Positions 32,501 through 36,000 are shown, counted from the stretch's first letter. The stretch: 45,161 nucleotides of DNA from Hemicentrotus pulcherrimus (GCA_003118195.1 BEXV01000440.1:162546-207706); one strand, 5' to 3'. Numbers and translations are program-made. Notes: generated by a model not told the origin, from the letters alone.

Positions 32501-32533
32501 CAACTGAACACCAATGCATGGGACTACAGATGA
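2488..32533 (+). CDS. CNTRL: Centriolin (CNTRL/CEP110), 3' portion, 34 exons seen
   Basis: Centriolin is a large coiled-coil protein of the centriole subdistal appendages and the midbody, needed for microtubule anchoring and late cytokinesis in vertebrates (family knowledge). Seen here: 34 exons with GT-AG borders and compatible phases, about 2,095 codons, nearly all heptad-rich and high in E, Q, R, L and K. Blocks matching human centriolin as recalled appear in the right order: CNVPEHH (exon 14509), DEIEC and KRR.ELREAD (exon 17546), EELERR..E.AV.LV.A (exon 18367), QHEAKMAELEKTQ (exon 21462), MSRQTEVL and LEELVTSSS (exon 30821). The N-terminal leucine-rich repeats lie upstream of the window. 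At least one exon is probably lost in the N gap, because conserved residues after CNVPEHH are missing. Oddities: two in-frame stops in exon 14509, an apparent allelic duplicate of exon 22343, decayed exon copies, and a C-terminal tail of about 250 residues, much longer than in human. Identity is strong; exact mRNA structure is inferred. Confidence 0.93.
3031..3228 (+). CDS. CNTRL: CNTRL exon
   Basis: Acceptor ttccttccag, donor GTAAGT, 66 codons, phase 0 at both ends. The coiled coil includes GLKDRITQLEDGMATTLDI. It is GC-richer than the flanking introns, as are most exons here. Confidence 0.88.
3358..3600 (+). repeat. tRNA-derived SINE, family 1 (intronic)
   Basis: It begins with a tRNA-like head (tagtccagtggataag, then a B-box-like gtgtttgaatccct near 3406). 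A body follows with the words tttggcaagac and ggtaaatgggtacctggtagg. The same body occurs at 13245, so this is a dispersed family. A tRNA-derived SINE is inferred from box order. Confidence 0.65.
3642..3795 (+). CDS. CNTRL: CNTRL exon
   Basis: Acceptor ttttcccag and donor GTGAGG. 51 codons plus one base (phase 1). The coiled coil reads AELHAQLADRELQAAQ at the start and VKSVEQQLAD at the end. Confidence 0.88.
3833..4026. mobile_element. Short inverted-repeat element, TACAGTCAAACCTG family
   Basis: Non-coding element of about 190 bp. The left end tacggtcaaac and right end gacaggtttgactgta are inverted. The interior repeats 'accacctgtctacaaagacc'. It is MITE-like with a TA at each end. Relatives lie at 16935, 18639, 28914 and 32551. 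Confidence 0.7.
4605..4819 (+). CDS. CNTRL: CNTRL exon
   Basis: Acceptor ttcatttttag, donor GTAGGT. Two bases then 71 codons; ends in phase 0. The coiled coil runs from GQVDLNDELRNELQ through QQEREELLGRLKEAERRRKE. Confidence 0.9.
4893..5110. repeat. Degenerate minisatellite, ATTAGACCAAATGG motif
   Basis: About ten imperfect copies of a roughly 20-bp unit of the form attagaccaaatgg.nagtagac lie head to tail in the intron after the 4605 exon. No coding potential seen. Confidence 0.7.
5793..5885. mobile_element. Palindromic MITE (gtaccgtaaatct arms)
   Basis: A 93-bp near-perfect hairpin. The left arm starts gtaccgtaaatctccgtg and continues tataagacgcac. The right arm is its inverse, ending tagatttacggtac. 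The loop is about 33 bp. No open frame of note. Class not assigned. Confidence 0.75.
6820..6996 (+). CDS. CNTRL: CNTRL exon
   Basis: Acceptor ctcttcacag, donor GTAAGA. 59 codons, phase 0 at both ends: KLRDAEDAKLDIEAENLALK at the start, NALRRQQREAE at the end. The preceding 2-kb intron (4820-6819) holds the minisatellite and the palindromic MITE, and nothing else coding that I can support. Confidence 0.88.
7397..7537 (+). CDS. CNTRL: CNTRL exon
   Basis: Acceptor tttataaag (weak pyrimidine tract), donor GTACAG. 47 codons, phase 0/0: ADKEELEQELEARRNELERA at the start, IAKQLADAQ at the end. Confidence 0.86.
7593..7716 (-). repeat. tRNA-derived SINE, family 2 (partial)
   Basis: The reverse complement starts gaggcgtgatagctcagtgg, a tRNA-like A-box. 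The other end carries the words cctgactgct and gaggactgac that recur in the element at 8470. It is diverged and lacks a clear B-box. Confidence 0.55.
8142..8417 (+). CDS. CNTRL: CNTRL exon
   Basis: Acceptor tttgtaacag, donor GTAGAA. 92 codons, phase 0/0. The coiled coil starts KANQALKNRLRDQQAQYDDL. A short acidic, glycine-rich break follows (GRDEDESVVGPQGEGD), then more coil ending ERAKRYQQK. Confidence 0.9.
8470..8637 (-). repeat. tRNA-derived SINE, family 2
   Basis: The reverse complement opens ggcgcgatggctcagcagtg (A-box-like), with atggttcgaaaccaag (B-box-like) about 25 bp on. Its far end shares cctgactgcttgtaagta and ggggactgac words with the copy at 7593. Confidence 0.65.
9057..9149 (+). 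CDS. CNTRL: CNTRL exon
   Basis: Acceptor ttctcaacag, donor GTTAGA. 31 codons, phase 0/0: AEGEAKSLRHQLEQMQARLR and then a charged end RDQDQTK. Confidence 0.87.
9606..9676. repeat. Microsatellite (GT)n followed by (GA)n
   Basis: gtgtgtgtgtgtgtgtgaga leads into interrupted GA repeats with gggaaa breaks. It is intronic, 65 bp before the 9741 exon. Confidence 0.85.
9741..9842 (+). CDS. CNTRL: CNTRL exon
   Basis: Acceptor tgtgtttcag, donor GTGATT. 34 codons, phase 0/0: an acidic start GKDADWEDDEEEMERMRDEV, then RLRQQLQQAKNQQ. Confidence 0.87.
10380..10550 (+). CDS. CNTRL: CNTRL exon with proline-rich linker
   Basis: Acceptor attcccag, donor GTATAC. 57 codons, phase 0/0. It opens with a proline-rich linker PPPRPPPQPPA, then resumes coiled coil at DQMQRLQGDVANLRNQLQNK. 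It separates two coiled-coil blocks. Confidence 0.86.
10551..11350. other. Intron, no further feature seen
   Basis: AT-rich intron between exons 10380 and 11351. It has a short (GAACT)n run near 10713-10730. I find no supported gene, SINE or MITE in it. Confidence 0.6.
11351..11500 (+). CDS. CNTRL: CNTRL exon
   Basis: 50 codons, phase 0/0: LADAENDIIQLQAELRKREQ at the start, LRHASALAQ at the end; donor GTTAGT. Two acceptors compete. The one ending at 11350 (gtggaaag) keeps the reading frame. The more typical-looking one ending at 11357 (cttgcag) would shift it, so I chose the first. Confidence 0.84.
11884..12037 (+). CDS. CNTRL: CNTRL exon
   Basis: Acceptor ctatctgtag, donor GTAAGA. 51 codons plus one base (phase 1): AEIEGGHLAQRAINELAKAQ at the start, HGETASHAI at the end. 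Confidence 0.88.
12062..12456. repeat. 19-bp minisatellite with 38-bp higher-order unit
   Basis: About 21 copies of a 19-bp unit, gaaatgtactttctagtct. From about 12145 on, two variants (...ctagtct and ...cttgttg) alternate strictly, making a 38-bp unit. It starts 24 bp into the intron after the 11884 exon. Confidence 0.95.
13062..13175 (+). CDS. CNTRL: CNTRL exon
   Basis: Acceptor tttccaaag, donor GTACGA. Phase 1 in, phase 1 out: NQQEEIGALHDVLGAQKDEI at the start, ending near VTRAQEPSG. Confidence 0.86.
13245..13520 (+). repeat. tRNA-derived SINE, family 1
   Basis: tRNA-like head: gtcgtggtctggtggatact, then B-box-like gcggttcgagtcccgc near 13299. The body shares tttggcaagacattaatcta and gtaaatgggtaactggtagg with the element at 3358. 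It ends in a tattattattatt tail. Confidence 0.75.
13900..14061 (+). CDS. CNTRL: CNTRL exon
   Basis: Acceptor cttttatag, donor GTACGC. Phase 1 in and out. The first half is coil (TATDLQNLLGEIAGLRQALY). It then passes to a low-complexity linker with APLPPFTPSVDPAF, the start of the proline-rich region continued in the next exon. Confidence 0.86.
14509..15005 (+). CDS. CNTRL: CNTRL exon, proline/glutamine-rich, two in-frame stops
   Basis: Acceptor attctcag and donor GTAAGA. 165 codons in the frame that fits both neighbours. Most is a proline-, glutamine- and glycine-rich linker. The end returns to conserved sequence, KLRQVNGQIEGLFCNVPEHH, with CNVPEHH as in human centriolin. In this frame a TAG lies at 14526-14528 and a TAA at 14601-14603. 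The sequence between the stops still looks like the same linker (PPGNPSQPPPPGNMNYAP), so the frame is probably right. Explanations are sequence error, a null allele, or a later internal acceptor (for example tctcag near 14791). Confidence 0.75.
15290..16225. other. Assembly gap (936 Ns)
   Basis: A run of Ns between exons 14509 and 16730. In human centriolin roughly 60 residues lie between CNVPEHH and the part matching the next exons. One or more exons, of total length divisible by three, are therefore expected in the gap. The flanks (15006-15289 and 16226-16729) show no exon I can support. Confidence 0.97.
16730..16893 (+). CDS. CNTRL: CNTRL exon
   Basis: Acceptor tatcttcag. 54 codons plus two bases: DKREELDALDLAVSRQQGAL at the start, LKDLDRNVAERRSR at the end. 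Two donors are in the same phase: GTATTT at 16894 (used here) and GTCTAG at 16885, which would remove three residues. Confidence 0.86.
16935..17116. mobile_element. Short inverted-repeat element, TACAGTCAAACCTG family
   Basis: Left end tacagtcaaacctgcc, right end gacaggttcgactata. The interior has the repeated ctataaagacc / cacctgtct words. It lies 41 bp downstream of exon 16730. Confidence 0.7.
17546..17753 (+). CDS. CNTRL: CNTRL exon, highly conserved block
   Basis: Acceptor tttcctccag, donor GTGAGT. One base then 69 codons; ends phase 0. It contains DEIECLEDTIAKRRAELREA, which matches the human block DEIEC.E.T..KRR.ELREAD nearly residue for residue. This is the clearest diagnostic segment for the gene. 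Confidence 0.95.
17842..17990. mobile_element. Fold-back element, GGGCCTGTTTCATAAAAC ends
   Basis: Terminal inverted repeats gggcctgtttcataaaact and agttttatgaaacagggtcc, about 150 bp, non-coding. Related ends occur at 33188 and 33551. Confidence 0.7.
18367..18638 (+). CDS. CNTRL: CNTRL exon
   Basis: Acceptor gttttattag, donor GTGACC. 90 codons plus two bases. It contains EESEELERRSHEVAVTLVQA, matching human EELERR.QE.AV.LV.A. Its donor lies inside a sequence of the TACAGTCAAACCTG element family. About 36 residues present in human are absent here before the next exon. Confidence 0.92.
18639..18960. mobile_element. Nested TACAGTCAAACCTG-family elements
   Basis: Starts at the exon donor (gtgacc accttt) and carries two further internal copies of the left end, (aaagtcaaacctgct and aaatcaaacctgct). 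It closes with ctagacaggtttcactgg. The second half recurs at 19135 as an apparent contig overlap. Confidence 0.65.
18679..19133. repeat. 455-bp direct duplicate, copy 1
   Basis: Matches 19135-19589 over 455 bp with equal length and only a few mismatches (for example ttttcagatcac versus ttttaagatcac). The two copies are separated by exactly one N at 19134. This looks like two overlapping contig ends that were not merged. Confidence 0.9.
19135..19589. repeat. 455-bp direct duplicate, copy 2
   Basis: Second copy of the 18679-19133 block; sequence beyond 19589 is unique. See copy 1. Confidence 0.9.
19843..20010 (+). other. Possible extra 5' part or cassette of the next CNTRL exon
   Basis: A good acceptor (ttggcttcag) is followed by 168 bases that stay open. 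They run in the right phase into exon 20011 and begin SLDRHQNEQLIKPG, which resembles part of the human segment missing here. A donor-like GTGTGT at 19881 would leave the wrong phase. The later residues do not look like coiled coil. Coding status is unsure. Confidence 0.3.
20011..20137 (+). CDS. CNTRL: CNTRL exon
   Basis: Acceptor ggtttatgtag, donor GTATGA. One base then 42 codons: LERLKSEVIMAEQKLSELQ at the start, RQSELDRLQDQ at the end. Joins exon 18367 in frame. Matches human LEKLKSQV region. Confidence 0.9.
20577..20741 (+). CDS. CNTRL: CNTRL exon
   Basis: Acceptor accacccag, donor GTAAAG. 55 codons, phase 0/0: LDDQQRALEKVNREIGAKQT at the start, EGESEISATQQKIK at the end. Parallels the human LDRQLGHKKEEL..GETEVTEK region. 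Confidence 0.9.
20955..21190. repeat. Possible dispersed repeat (low confidence)
   Basis: tatttataaagcgccaatat and following sequence resemble a generic marine-invertebrate dispersed element, with no terminal repeats that I can define. Nothing coding is supported in the intron 20742-21461. Confidence 0.3.
21462..21737 (+). CDS. CNTRL: CNTRL exon
   Basis: Acceptor ctacatgtag, donor GTCAGT. 92 codons, phase 0/0. Ends with EALRMQHEAKMAELEKTQLA, aligning with human L..LKLQHDQRVSELEKTQ, another strong landmark for centriolin. Confidence 0.94.
22343..22560 (+). CDS. CNTRL: CNTRL exon, copy 1 of an apparent allelic pair
   Basis: Acceptor taatgcatttcag, donor GTAAGT. 72 codons plus two bases: EKASLEKLKEDSQRNRTGAE at the start, CNSLEVKLGHLK at the end. 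A second copy with the same length and phases lies at 22686. Only one copy can be used per transcript, because splicing copy 1 to copy 2 shifts the frame. Confidence 0.9.
22631..22631. other. Single-N contig junction
   Basis: A lone N lies between the two copies of the 218-bp exon, at the end of copy-1 similarity (gggggaaaagttt). The only other lone N (19134) likewise separates two copies of a duplicated block. Confidence 0.9.
22686..22903 (+). CDS. CNTRL: CNTRL exon, copy 2 of an apparent allelic pair
   Basis: 218 bp like copy 1, with about eight base differences. Three alter residues (G to S in RNRT.AE, T to A in EES.LK, and the split last codon). Acceptor ctactgcatttcag and donor GTAAGT. 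The intron after it continues uniquely towards exon 24166. Probably the other haplotype of the same exon. Confidence 0.85.
23518..23733. mobile_element. Possible TTAA-flanked MITE
   Basis: ttaacccatagcctgcc at the left and gcacgataagagttaa at the right could be inverted ends with TTAA targets, as in piggyBac-type elements. The match between ends is short, so this is tentative. It is locally GC-rich compared with the intron. Confidence 0.3.
23870..24145. mobile_element. LINE-like 3' tail fragment (tentative)
   Basis: A short GC-rich stretch leads into AT-rich sequence, ending gcagaaataaaatcaatcag and acaaacaaacaaac. This looks like the 3' end of a non-LTR element with a short repeat tail. It ends about 20 bp before the acceptor of exon 24166. 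A similar tail (aataaatcaatcaaatcaat) is at 2414. Confidence 0.4.
24166..24323 (+). CDS. CNTRL: CNTRL exon
   Basis: Acceptor caatgttccag, donor GTTAGT. One base, 52 codons, one base. Coiled coil: NQHKLEGIQQDLVAMETDLE then KRRKSEAMRELQNLKQHVK. Its phase fits either copy of the preceding exon. Confidence 0.9.
24729..24802 (+). CDS. CNTRL: CNTRL exon (74 bp)
   Basis: Acceptor gtcatatcag, donor GTACAT. Two bases then 24 codons, AKSNLKHTNSDLQGAG then SQQGRLQE, in line with human AKQDLLHTTKHQDV..RLQ. Confidence 0.88.
25090..25236. mobile_element. Fold-back element, CCTGGGCCCG ends
   Basis: cctgggcccgttgtatcaaac faces gttttatgcaccggggccca in inverted orientation, about 147 bp, non-coding, intronic. 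Confidence 0.6.
25597..25839 (+). CDS. CNTRL: CNTRL exon
   Basis: Acceptor catataccag, donor GTGACA. 81 codons, phase 0/0. Coiled coil with QCEQQERTKQEAL, parallel to human DCQKEEETKQQQL. Ends VALEEDRLSK. Confidence 0.92.
25949..26105. mobile_element. Fold-back element, GGGGCCCATCTTATAAAGAG-like ends
   Basis: ggccccatcttataaagagt faces actctttataagatggggcc almost perfectly, with a second inner inverted pair (gatatcaatcgcaa / ttgcgattgaatgg). About 157 bp, non-coding. Confidence 0.75.
26566..26613 (+). pseudogene. Decayed copy (oldest) of CNTRL exon 26932
   Basis: After a ccttccag acceptor, about 48 bases align with the start of exon 26932: ISMQTARNHEVVRAQL against VSRQTSRDQETIRAQL. A TGA follows three codons later and no donor is visible. 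An exon relic. Confidence 0.75.
26724..26856 (+). pseudogene. Decayed copy (younger) of CNTRL exon 26932
   Basis: Starts after tttccag like exon 26932 and aligns to its last bases (gtttccaggaagactgctag at the start; agatttaagatcttg at the end). It has lost an internal block of 39 bp, carries a TAA near its end, and lacks a donor GT. The preceding intron sequence is also duplicated. Confidence 0.88.
26932..27103 (+). CDS. CNTRL: CNTRL exon
   Basis: Acceptor ctgtctttccag, donor GTAGGT. 57 codons plus one base: VSRQTSRDQETIRAQLENRQ at the start, QYDELKNRIQEL at the end. It is the intact member of a row of three tandem copies (26566, 26724, 26932). Confidence 0.9.
27195..27575. repeat. Telomere-like G-rich degenerate repeat
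   Basis: Many gggttag / agggtta words on the + strand, irregularly spaced. Within it, a longer unit (ggtttaagttatgaatt preceded by gggtatcgtgtg-like sequence) recurs at about 27334, 27430 and 27558. Intronic, just after exon 26932. Confidence 0.8.
27856..27944 (+). CDS. CNTRL: CNTRL exon
   Basis: Donor GTAAGA; two bases then 29 codons ending AARMRVASLQE. Two acceptors, ending at 27855 (aatttgtcag) and 27870 (gaaatttcag), are in the same phase and differ by five residues. I use the upstream one for its better pyrimidine tract. Confidence 0.86.
28308..28391 (+). CDS. CNTRL: CNTRL exon (84 bp)
   Basis: Acceptor gtgatacag, donor GTAATG. 28 codons, phase 0/0: EKETIEREKDRSDQENEQIR then TKWSSARK. 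Confidence 0.87.
28773..28913 (+). CDS. CNTRL: CNTRL exon
   Basis: Acceptor ttttttccacag. 47 codons, phase 0/0: DFRAEHRKLTQEIETLKVRL, ending QEYLITKQQ, parallel to human QYEYTELKKQ. The donor GTAACA runs straight into the left end of a TACAGTCAAACCTG element. Confidence 0.9.
28914..29150. mobile_element. Degraded TACAGTCAAACCTG-family element
   Basis: Left end gtaacagtcaaacctgcttt overlaps the splice donor. Interior words atagaaagaccacc and acgacctgtccataaagatc match the family. The right end is eroded, so the far boundary is approximate. Confidence 0.55.
29171..29285 (+). pseudogene. Decayed copy of CNTRL exon 29354
   Basis: After a good acceptor (accctttcttcag), about 115 bases align with the first part of exon 29354 at roughly 75-80% identity by eye: gatcagctaattgatcatga against gaggagctaatggaccagga, later gaggtcaac and ctggagatg-like words. 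A one-base deletion breaks the original frame and no donor is seen. Confidence 0.8.
29354..29551 (+). CDS. CNTRL: CNTRL exon
   Basis: Acceptor ctttccctag, donor GTAATA. 66 codons, phase 0/0. LKEEIHTEVNEGLRTLEMSR corresponds to human LKSEVKDEIRTSLKNL. Ends EISKKLTSFKQ. Confidence 0.9.
29767..30066. mobile_element. 300-bp fold-back element with GA-rich arms
   Basis: The left arm starts ggtttgcgggtgcaccatgt and continues through agagagagagagggg, tttgaggagtcctgaaaaag. The right arm is its inverse and ends ggtgcacccgcaaacc. About 100 bp per arm, with a central part of about 100 bp. Intronic, non-coding. Confidence 0.8.
30339..30434 (+). CDS. CNTRL: CNTRL exon (96 bp)
   Basis: Acceptor acttttccag, donor GTATGT. 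32 codons, phase 0/0: VKMTEISAQKENSNRKHI, then EFQLQQEQDLLK. Confidence 0.87.
30821..31489 (+). CDS. CNTRL: CNTRL exon, end of coiled coil and start of C-terminal tail
   Basis: Acceptor atccatcaag, donor GTATGT. 223 codons, phase 0/0. The first 50 residues match the human C-terminus: LEQQMSRQTEVLAGIKQKSE, then LRHKLNHLEELVTSSSS. The remaining 170 or so are polar and low complexity with no human counterpart that I recall. This tail includes SSRPKGILKRKTP, whose GILK (31349-31360) fits the [GS]IL[KR] docking motif for protein phosphatase 1. Confidence 0.92.
32019..32154 (+). CDS. CNTRL: CNTRL exon, basic Ser/Arg-rich tail
   Basis: Acceptor tttgacag, donor GTAAGT. 45 codons plus one base. The sequence is basic and Ser/Arg/His-rich (SQRSRSHSYRHHRRKSRSP), then LSPLSP with Ser-Pro sites that could be phosphorylated. 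Confidence 0.86.
32451..32533 (+). CDS. CNTRL: CNTRL terminal exon and stop codon
   Basis: Acceptor ttttctttcag. Two bases then 26 codons (SHFMDSLNQLKDQKVAQL and ending NAWDYR), TGA at 32531-32533. The 3' UTR end is not defined; a possible ATTAAA lies at 33005 but is unconvincing. Confidence 0.87.
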
Positions 32534-32550
32534 CACCAGCAATCTCATTA

Positions 32551-32732
32551 TACAGTCAAACCTGTTTAAAGCAAGCACCTGAATAGTAACAAGCACCTTT
32601 CTATAAGGACCACATTTTTTTGTTTTCCTTGAACGTGGTTTCCCATTGAAACCTGTACTATTAAAAGGAACCTGCCTATAAAGACCACCTCTCATGTTTC
32701 CCTTGAGCAGTCTTTATGTACAGGTTTCACTC
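32551..32732. mobile_element. TACAGTCAAACCTG-family element in the CNTRL 3' UTR
   Basis: Left end tacagtcaaacctgtttaaa, right end gtacaggtttcact, with the ctataaagaccacc interior. It begins 17 bases after the stop codon, so it must be within or overlap the 3' UTR. Confidence 0.7.
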
Positions 32733-32907
32733 CAATGCATATAACCTTAAGTGCAAGAAAAAAAATTGAATGTATGTTGCATTTATACTGAGTTTATTTT
32801 GAATTGTATGCATCAACTGCTATATCAGGGTTCAGGGGTCAGAGGTGAACCAGAAGAGTCTCTGTCATTGATGCATGTGATTGCACCACAGGGTTGTTGG
32901 TCTGTTT

Positions 32908-33155
32908 CCTGGGGGGAGGTGTTTTGCAAAGATCCTAAGTCTAACTTAACTCTAAGTTGGACTTAAAAATAATGGAGAGCCATTTGAAGCCCTAAAAAAT
33001 ATATATTAAAAAGCGAAAATTCAAGTTTTTTAGACTTTTATGAATTCCACATCAAGAACATGAAAAAGAAGAAGAAAAAAGAACGGCTTTTCATAATGGT
33101 CAAGTCCAACTTAGAGATAAGTTCAACTTAGGATCATTGTGGAACACCCCCCTGG
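32908..33155. mobile_element. Fold-back element (cctggggggaggtgtt arms)
   Basis: Arms of about 55 bp: cctggggggaggtgttttgc ... gatcctaagtctaacttaac faces gttcaacttaggatcattgt ... cacccccctgg. About 248 bp, non-coding. Confidence 0.75.
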
Positions 33156-33187
33156 AAGGGTGCAGAAGGATGGGGGAGGTGCTAGAC

Positions 33188-33318
33188 CCAGTTTCATAGA
33201 ACTTGTTATCAATGGCAAGCTACAATAGTTGTTATAATTTACAGAAATCCTTGCGTTTGATTGGCTGTGGACAGATTTGTGGCAGTTGCTATTGATAACA
33301 AGTTTTATAAAAACAGGA
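33188..33318. mobile_element. Fold-back element, cccagtttcatagaacttgt ends
   Basis: cccagtttcatagaacttgt at the left faces acaagttttataaaaacagg at the right. Same family as the one at 17842. A partial relative follows at 33551 (gggcccgtttcatgaaacct). Confidence 0.65.
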
Positions 33319-33625
33319 CTCCTGTCAATATCTCTTTCTGTACCGGCATTCTACAAGATGCAGTTCTCAGGACAACATTTTGCGAATTAGAATTACTATT
33401 ATTATGCAAGTTAATATATTTATTGACTTAAGATGTGCTCAAATTGTAGCGAAGTCCAACCGTTAATGATGTCATAATTATAAACGGCAAGTTCTTGCAA
33501 TTACGTGTTTGTCCCAAAGGTTATTGACCGCATAGTTTTGGTATATCTGGGGCCCGTTTCATGAAACCTGTTATCTATAACAAGTGTTAAATTTCTATGA
33601 CAAATTTTTTCTTGAAGAAGAGCAG

Positions 33626-34523
33626 GGGCCTATTTTACTAAACAGTACTTAGTGGAAGGAAACTTAGTATCGCTGCGAAGGGTCTTTCTGAAGTCCTGTT
33701 GGTAATTCAGTTCCACTAAACCATTCTTTACTATAAAGTCCTGTCTGGGACGTGCCTTCAACAATAAAATGTCTTGATTTTGAGTCTTCAAAGCCAAATT
33801 TTGTGACCTTTCTACCTTGTGGGAAGATGTAAATGTTTTTTTTTTTACCCGTAAACTCGGGGCATTCCGCTTACTGAGTAGAAGTCGGCTTGACTGGCTG
33901 CAACTTCAGCAGGGGTTGTCAGGAATTTGATGATGTTATCTTTCAGCTGTACCAGAATACGGTTAACCCGGTCCTGCGGACAATCCTGCTTGCGTTGGCC
34001 TTGCTGATGTCGTGATGGTCACCATGGTTGTGGTGCATGGTGCCACTGGATTGGAAACGCATTGCTGTAAACACTTGCATCTGCCTTTTAATGGCATGGC
34101 TTCTGGATGTCTCCCGATCCCGATCGCGGAGCCAAGATATCTTATATATCTGTACTTCTCGTACATCTCATCCTCATTAAACTTATCTAATGGGCTTTGC
34201 CTGTCGCAAAAAACCCACTCTCGACAAAGCCCTCTGGCCACCCGATCAACCATTAATATTTAAAGATCGGCCATCATCGAGAAGAACAACTTTAAAATTT
34301 GGCTCAAAATTTATCACATGACATTACACTTCAGAACAGTTCCTATGTCTCGTCTTGACGAGACGTAGGCTACGACCTGTATACAACTTAGTTTAATGGG
34401 TACTAAGTAAGGTACGCGCCTTAGTAGCCTTTGTAAAACTCCACCAAGATGCATCTGACTTAAAGCCCTATACCAGACTTAAGGATGCTTAAGGCGCATC
34501 TTAGCGCTTCTTGAAACAGGCCC
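33626..34523. mobile_element. Harbinger-like DNA element, 898 bp, with CWG target site
   Basis: Ends gggcctattttactaaacag (left) and, inverted, gggcctgtttcaagaagc (right). The flanks are CAG at 33623 and CTG at 34524, the 3-bp CWG type known for PIF/Harbinger. The surrounding sequence (cttgaagaagag / gttgtgctgcctcctccttt) occurs uninterrupted at 35421-35455 with one CTG, an empty site. It contains a transposase fragment on the minus strand. Confidence 0.82.
33963..34253 (-). pseudogene. Harbinger (PIF) transposase N-terminal fragment
   Basis: A 96-codon open stretch with DRQSPLDKFNEDEMYEKYR, like the start of PIF/Harbinger nucleases (HARBI1-like R.NPLD...DEE.Y.RYR). No DDE catalytic core follows, so it is a truncated remnant within the element at 33626. 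Confidence 0.6.
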
Positions 34524-34660
34524 CTGGTTGTGCTGCCTCCTCCTTTCTCGCATTACATGACTTTTCGAGCAATAAATGACTACAAAACTCATTTTTAGTG
34601 AATTCTGCATCAAGCGATGAATTAACCATCTTGCCAGCGTTTGTATTTACAAGACAAGCA
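34524..34660 (-). pseudogene. L1-type ORF1p fragment (filled-site copy)
   Basis: Nearly the same sequence as 35433-35570 (ctggttgtgctgcctcctcc, gagcaataaatgact, aaccatcttgcc). It was split from its other half (about 33601-33625) by the Harbinger-like insertion. Confidence 0.6.
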
Positions 34661-34723
34661 ACTTCTTACAGTGGGTTTCTTTGTCGTCTGATCACCAGGA
34701 ATCCCATGTCAGGCAGGTAGTGT

Positions 34724-35218
34724 TCACCTCCAGCGGGGGCGGCTTTGTGGTCCTAGGCGACTTTGTTGGTCTAGTAGCCTATTTAATGTGCGATTCTGTT
34801 TTTCCTGCTGGGTTAAAAGTGTGGTTACCAGCTGACCTTGTTTTTGCAAGACTTCTAGGATTAACGACATGCTTGGGCTGTCAGCAGCACTCGCTCCCTG
34901 TTCGTGGACTTCTGCCCTCTGAGCTCTGCCATCTGCCTTCCTTCTGCTGGTGCCATCTCTCCCATCGCACTGCCCAGTCACGAAGGGATCCAAAAGTCTC
35001 TGGCTTTTCACGAGATCGGCGGTGGAGTTCCACTGGGAATGGTCCGAGGACGAGGTCGTTTGGTCCTTGTTGGATAAAATTTGGCCGGTACAATAAACAA
35101 CACAACAACAACCTGTGTGTGCTAAAAGCCCACTGATTCCCACACTCGCATCATTGCTATCCATGGCCAGCTTCATGGTCTCTACTAACTTCTGCAAGTC
35201 TGCCAGACTCATCTTCAT
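34724..35218 (-). pseudogene. Unassigned transposon-type open frame, 164 codons
   Basis: Starts MKMSLADLQKLVETMKLAMD. It has a charged low-complexity middle and a C-terminal helix LVTTLLTQQEKQNRTLNRLL. I do not recognise a domain with certainty. Composition and position suggest a Gag- or ORF1-like coiled-coil segment of a retroelement. No introns or conserved partner seen. Confidence 0.35.
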
Positions 35219-35299
35219 ATATAAGAAAATATCTTATATAGTTGCGTACATGCATTCTAGGGGCCGGTATCAAAATGTTTTCTCGCTTGATTACCGACA

Positions 35300-35775
35300 A
35301 ACATCATCAATGTTTATAAAAAATGTTTGACAGCCTCTCACTCCCATGTCTGTTGAAATCAATGGCTCTGTATCTACTAAACGTCTTGCAAACAAAGTCT
35401 CTAATCACATCAATTTTTTTCTTGAGGAAGAGCTGGTTGTGTTGCCTCCTCCTTTCTTGCATTACATGACTTTCTGAGCAATAAATGACTTTGTAACTCC
35501 TCTTTAGTGAATGCTGCATCAAGCAATAAATTAACCATCTTGCAGGCGTTTGCAGTTGCATATCACTCTGCTTTCAGTGATCCAGGCATTGTTGGTATCA
35601 CTGTTCTCTTTCACAGCCCGGAGAAGCCTTGCACGGCCTGGTGCCAGGTGCTCTCCTACCATCACTTTATCAAATCTGGTATCCTTAGGCTTCTTCTTAT
35701 TGCATAGTAGCCGAACCCTGTCATCATGTCTGACAAACCTTCGAACATTGGGCAGGGTTTGCCTTGCTGTTACCG
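35300..35775 (-). pseudogene. L1-type ORF1p (RRM-like) fragment
   Basis: On the minus strand one frame reads RRFVRHDDRVRLLCNKKK, then DTRFDKVMVGEHLAPGRARL and LRAVKENSDT. This corresponds to the RNA-binding RRM-like and C-terminal parts of LINE-1-type ORF1 proteins (family pattern RPR.IIVRF.R). Frame breaks follow towards 35300. Repeated at 40227, 41535 and 43140. Confidence 0.65.
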
Positions 35776-35784
35776 ACTAATTGA

Positions 35785-36000
35785 AGCTTGTTGTTGTACC
35801 AAATGATTGATTACATTTCTATCAGTGTGCATGGAAGTACTGTCTGCCCCTTCACAACAATCTTCAACTGATACCTCGTATACACGTTTAGTAGTAGTAC
35901 CCTCTGCTTTAGTGTCAAAGCTATCCAACAAATCTAATGCATAATCTTGGATCCCCAAAATCGTTTTACCTGAATTAGCCAATTGGATGCGCCATAATTA
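35785..36000 (-). pseudogene. Unassigned open stretch upstream of the ORF1p fragment
   Basis: About 70 codons (MANSGKTILGIQDYALDLLD at the start). No family recognised. It is probably part of the same transposon debris, since it runs into the ORF1p fragment on the same strand. Confidence 0.3.

Noticed and set aside
33005..33010. ATTAAA as the CNTRL poly(A) signal
   Set aside because: It lies within a fold-back element in AT-rich sequence with no clear downstream GU-rich element; too weak to call.
34681..35136. 151-codon + strand frame
   Set aside because: It lies antisense to the transposon-type minus-strand frame at 34724-35218 and has no recognisable domain.
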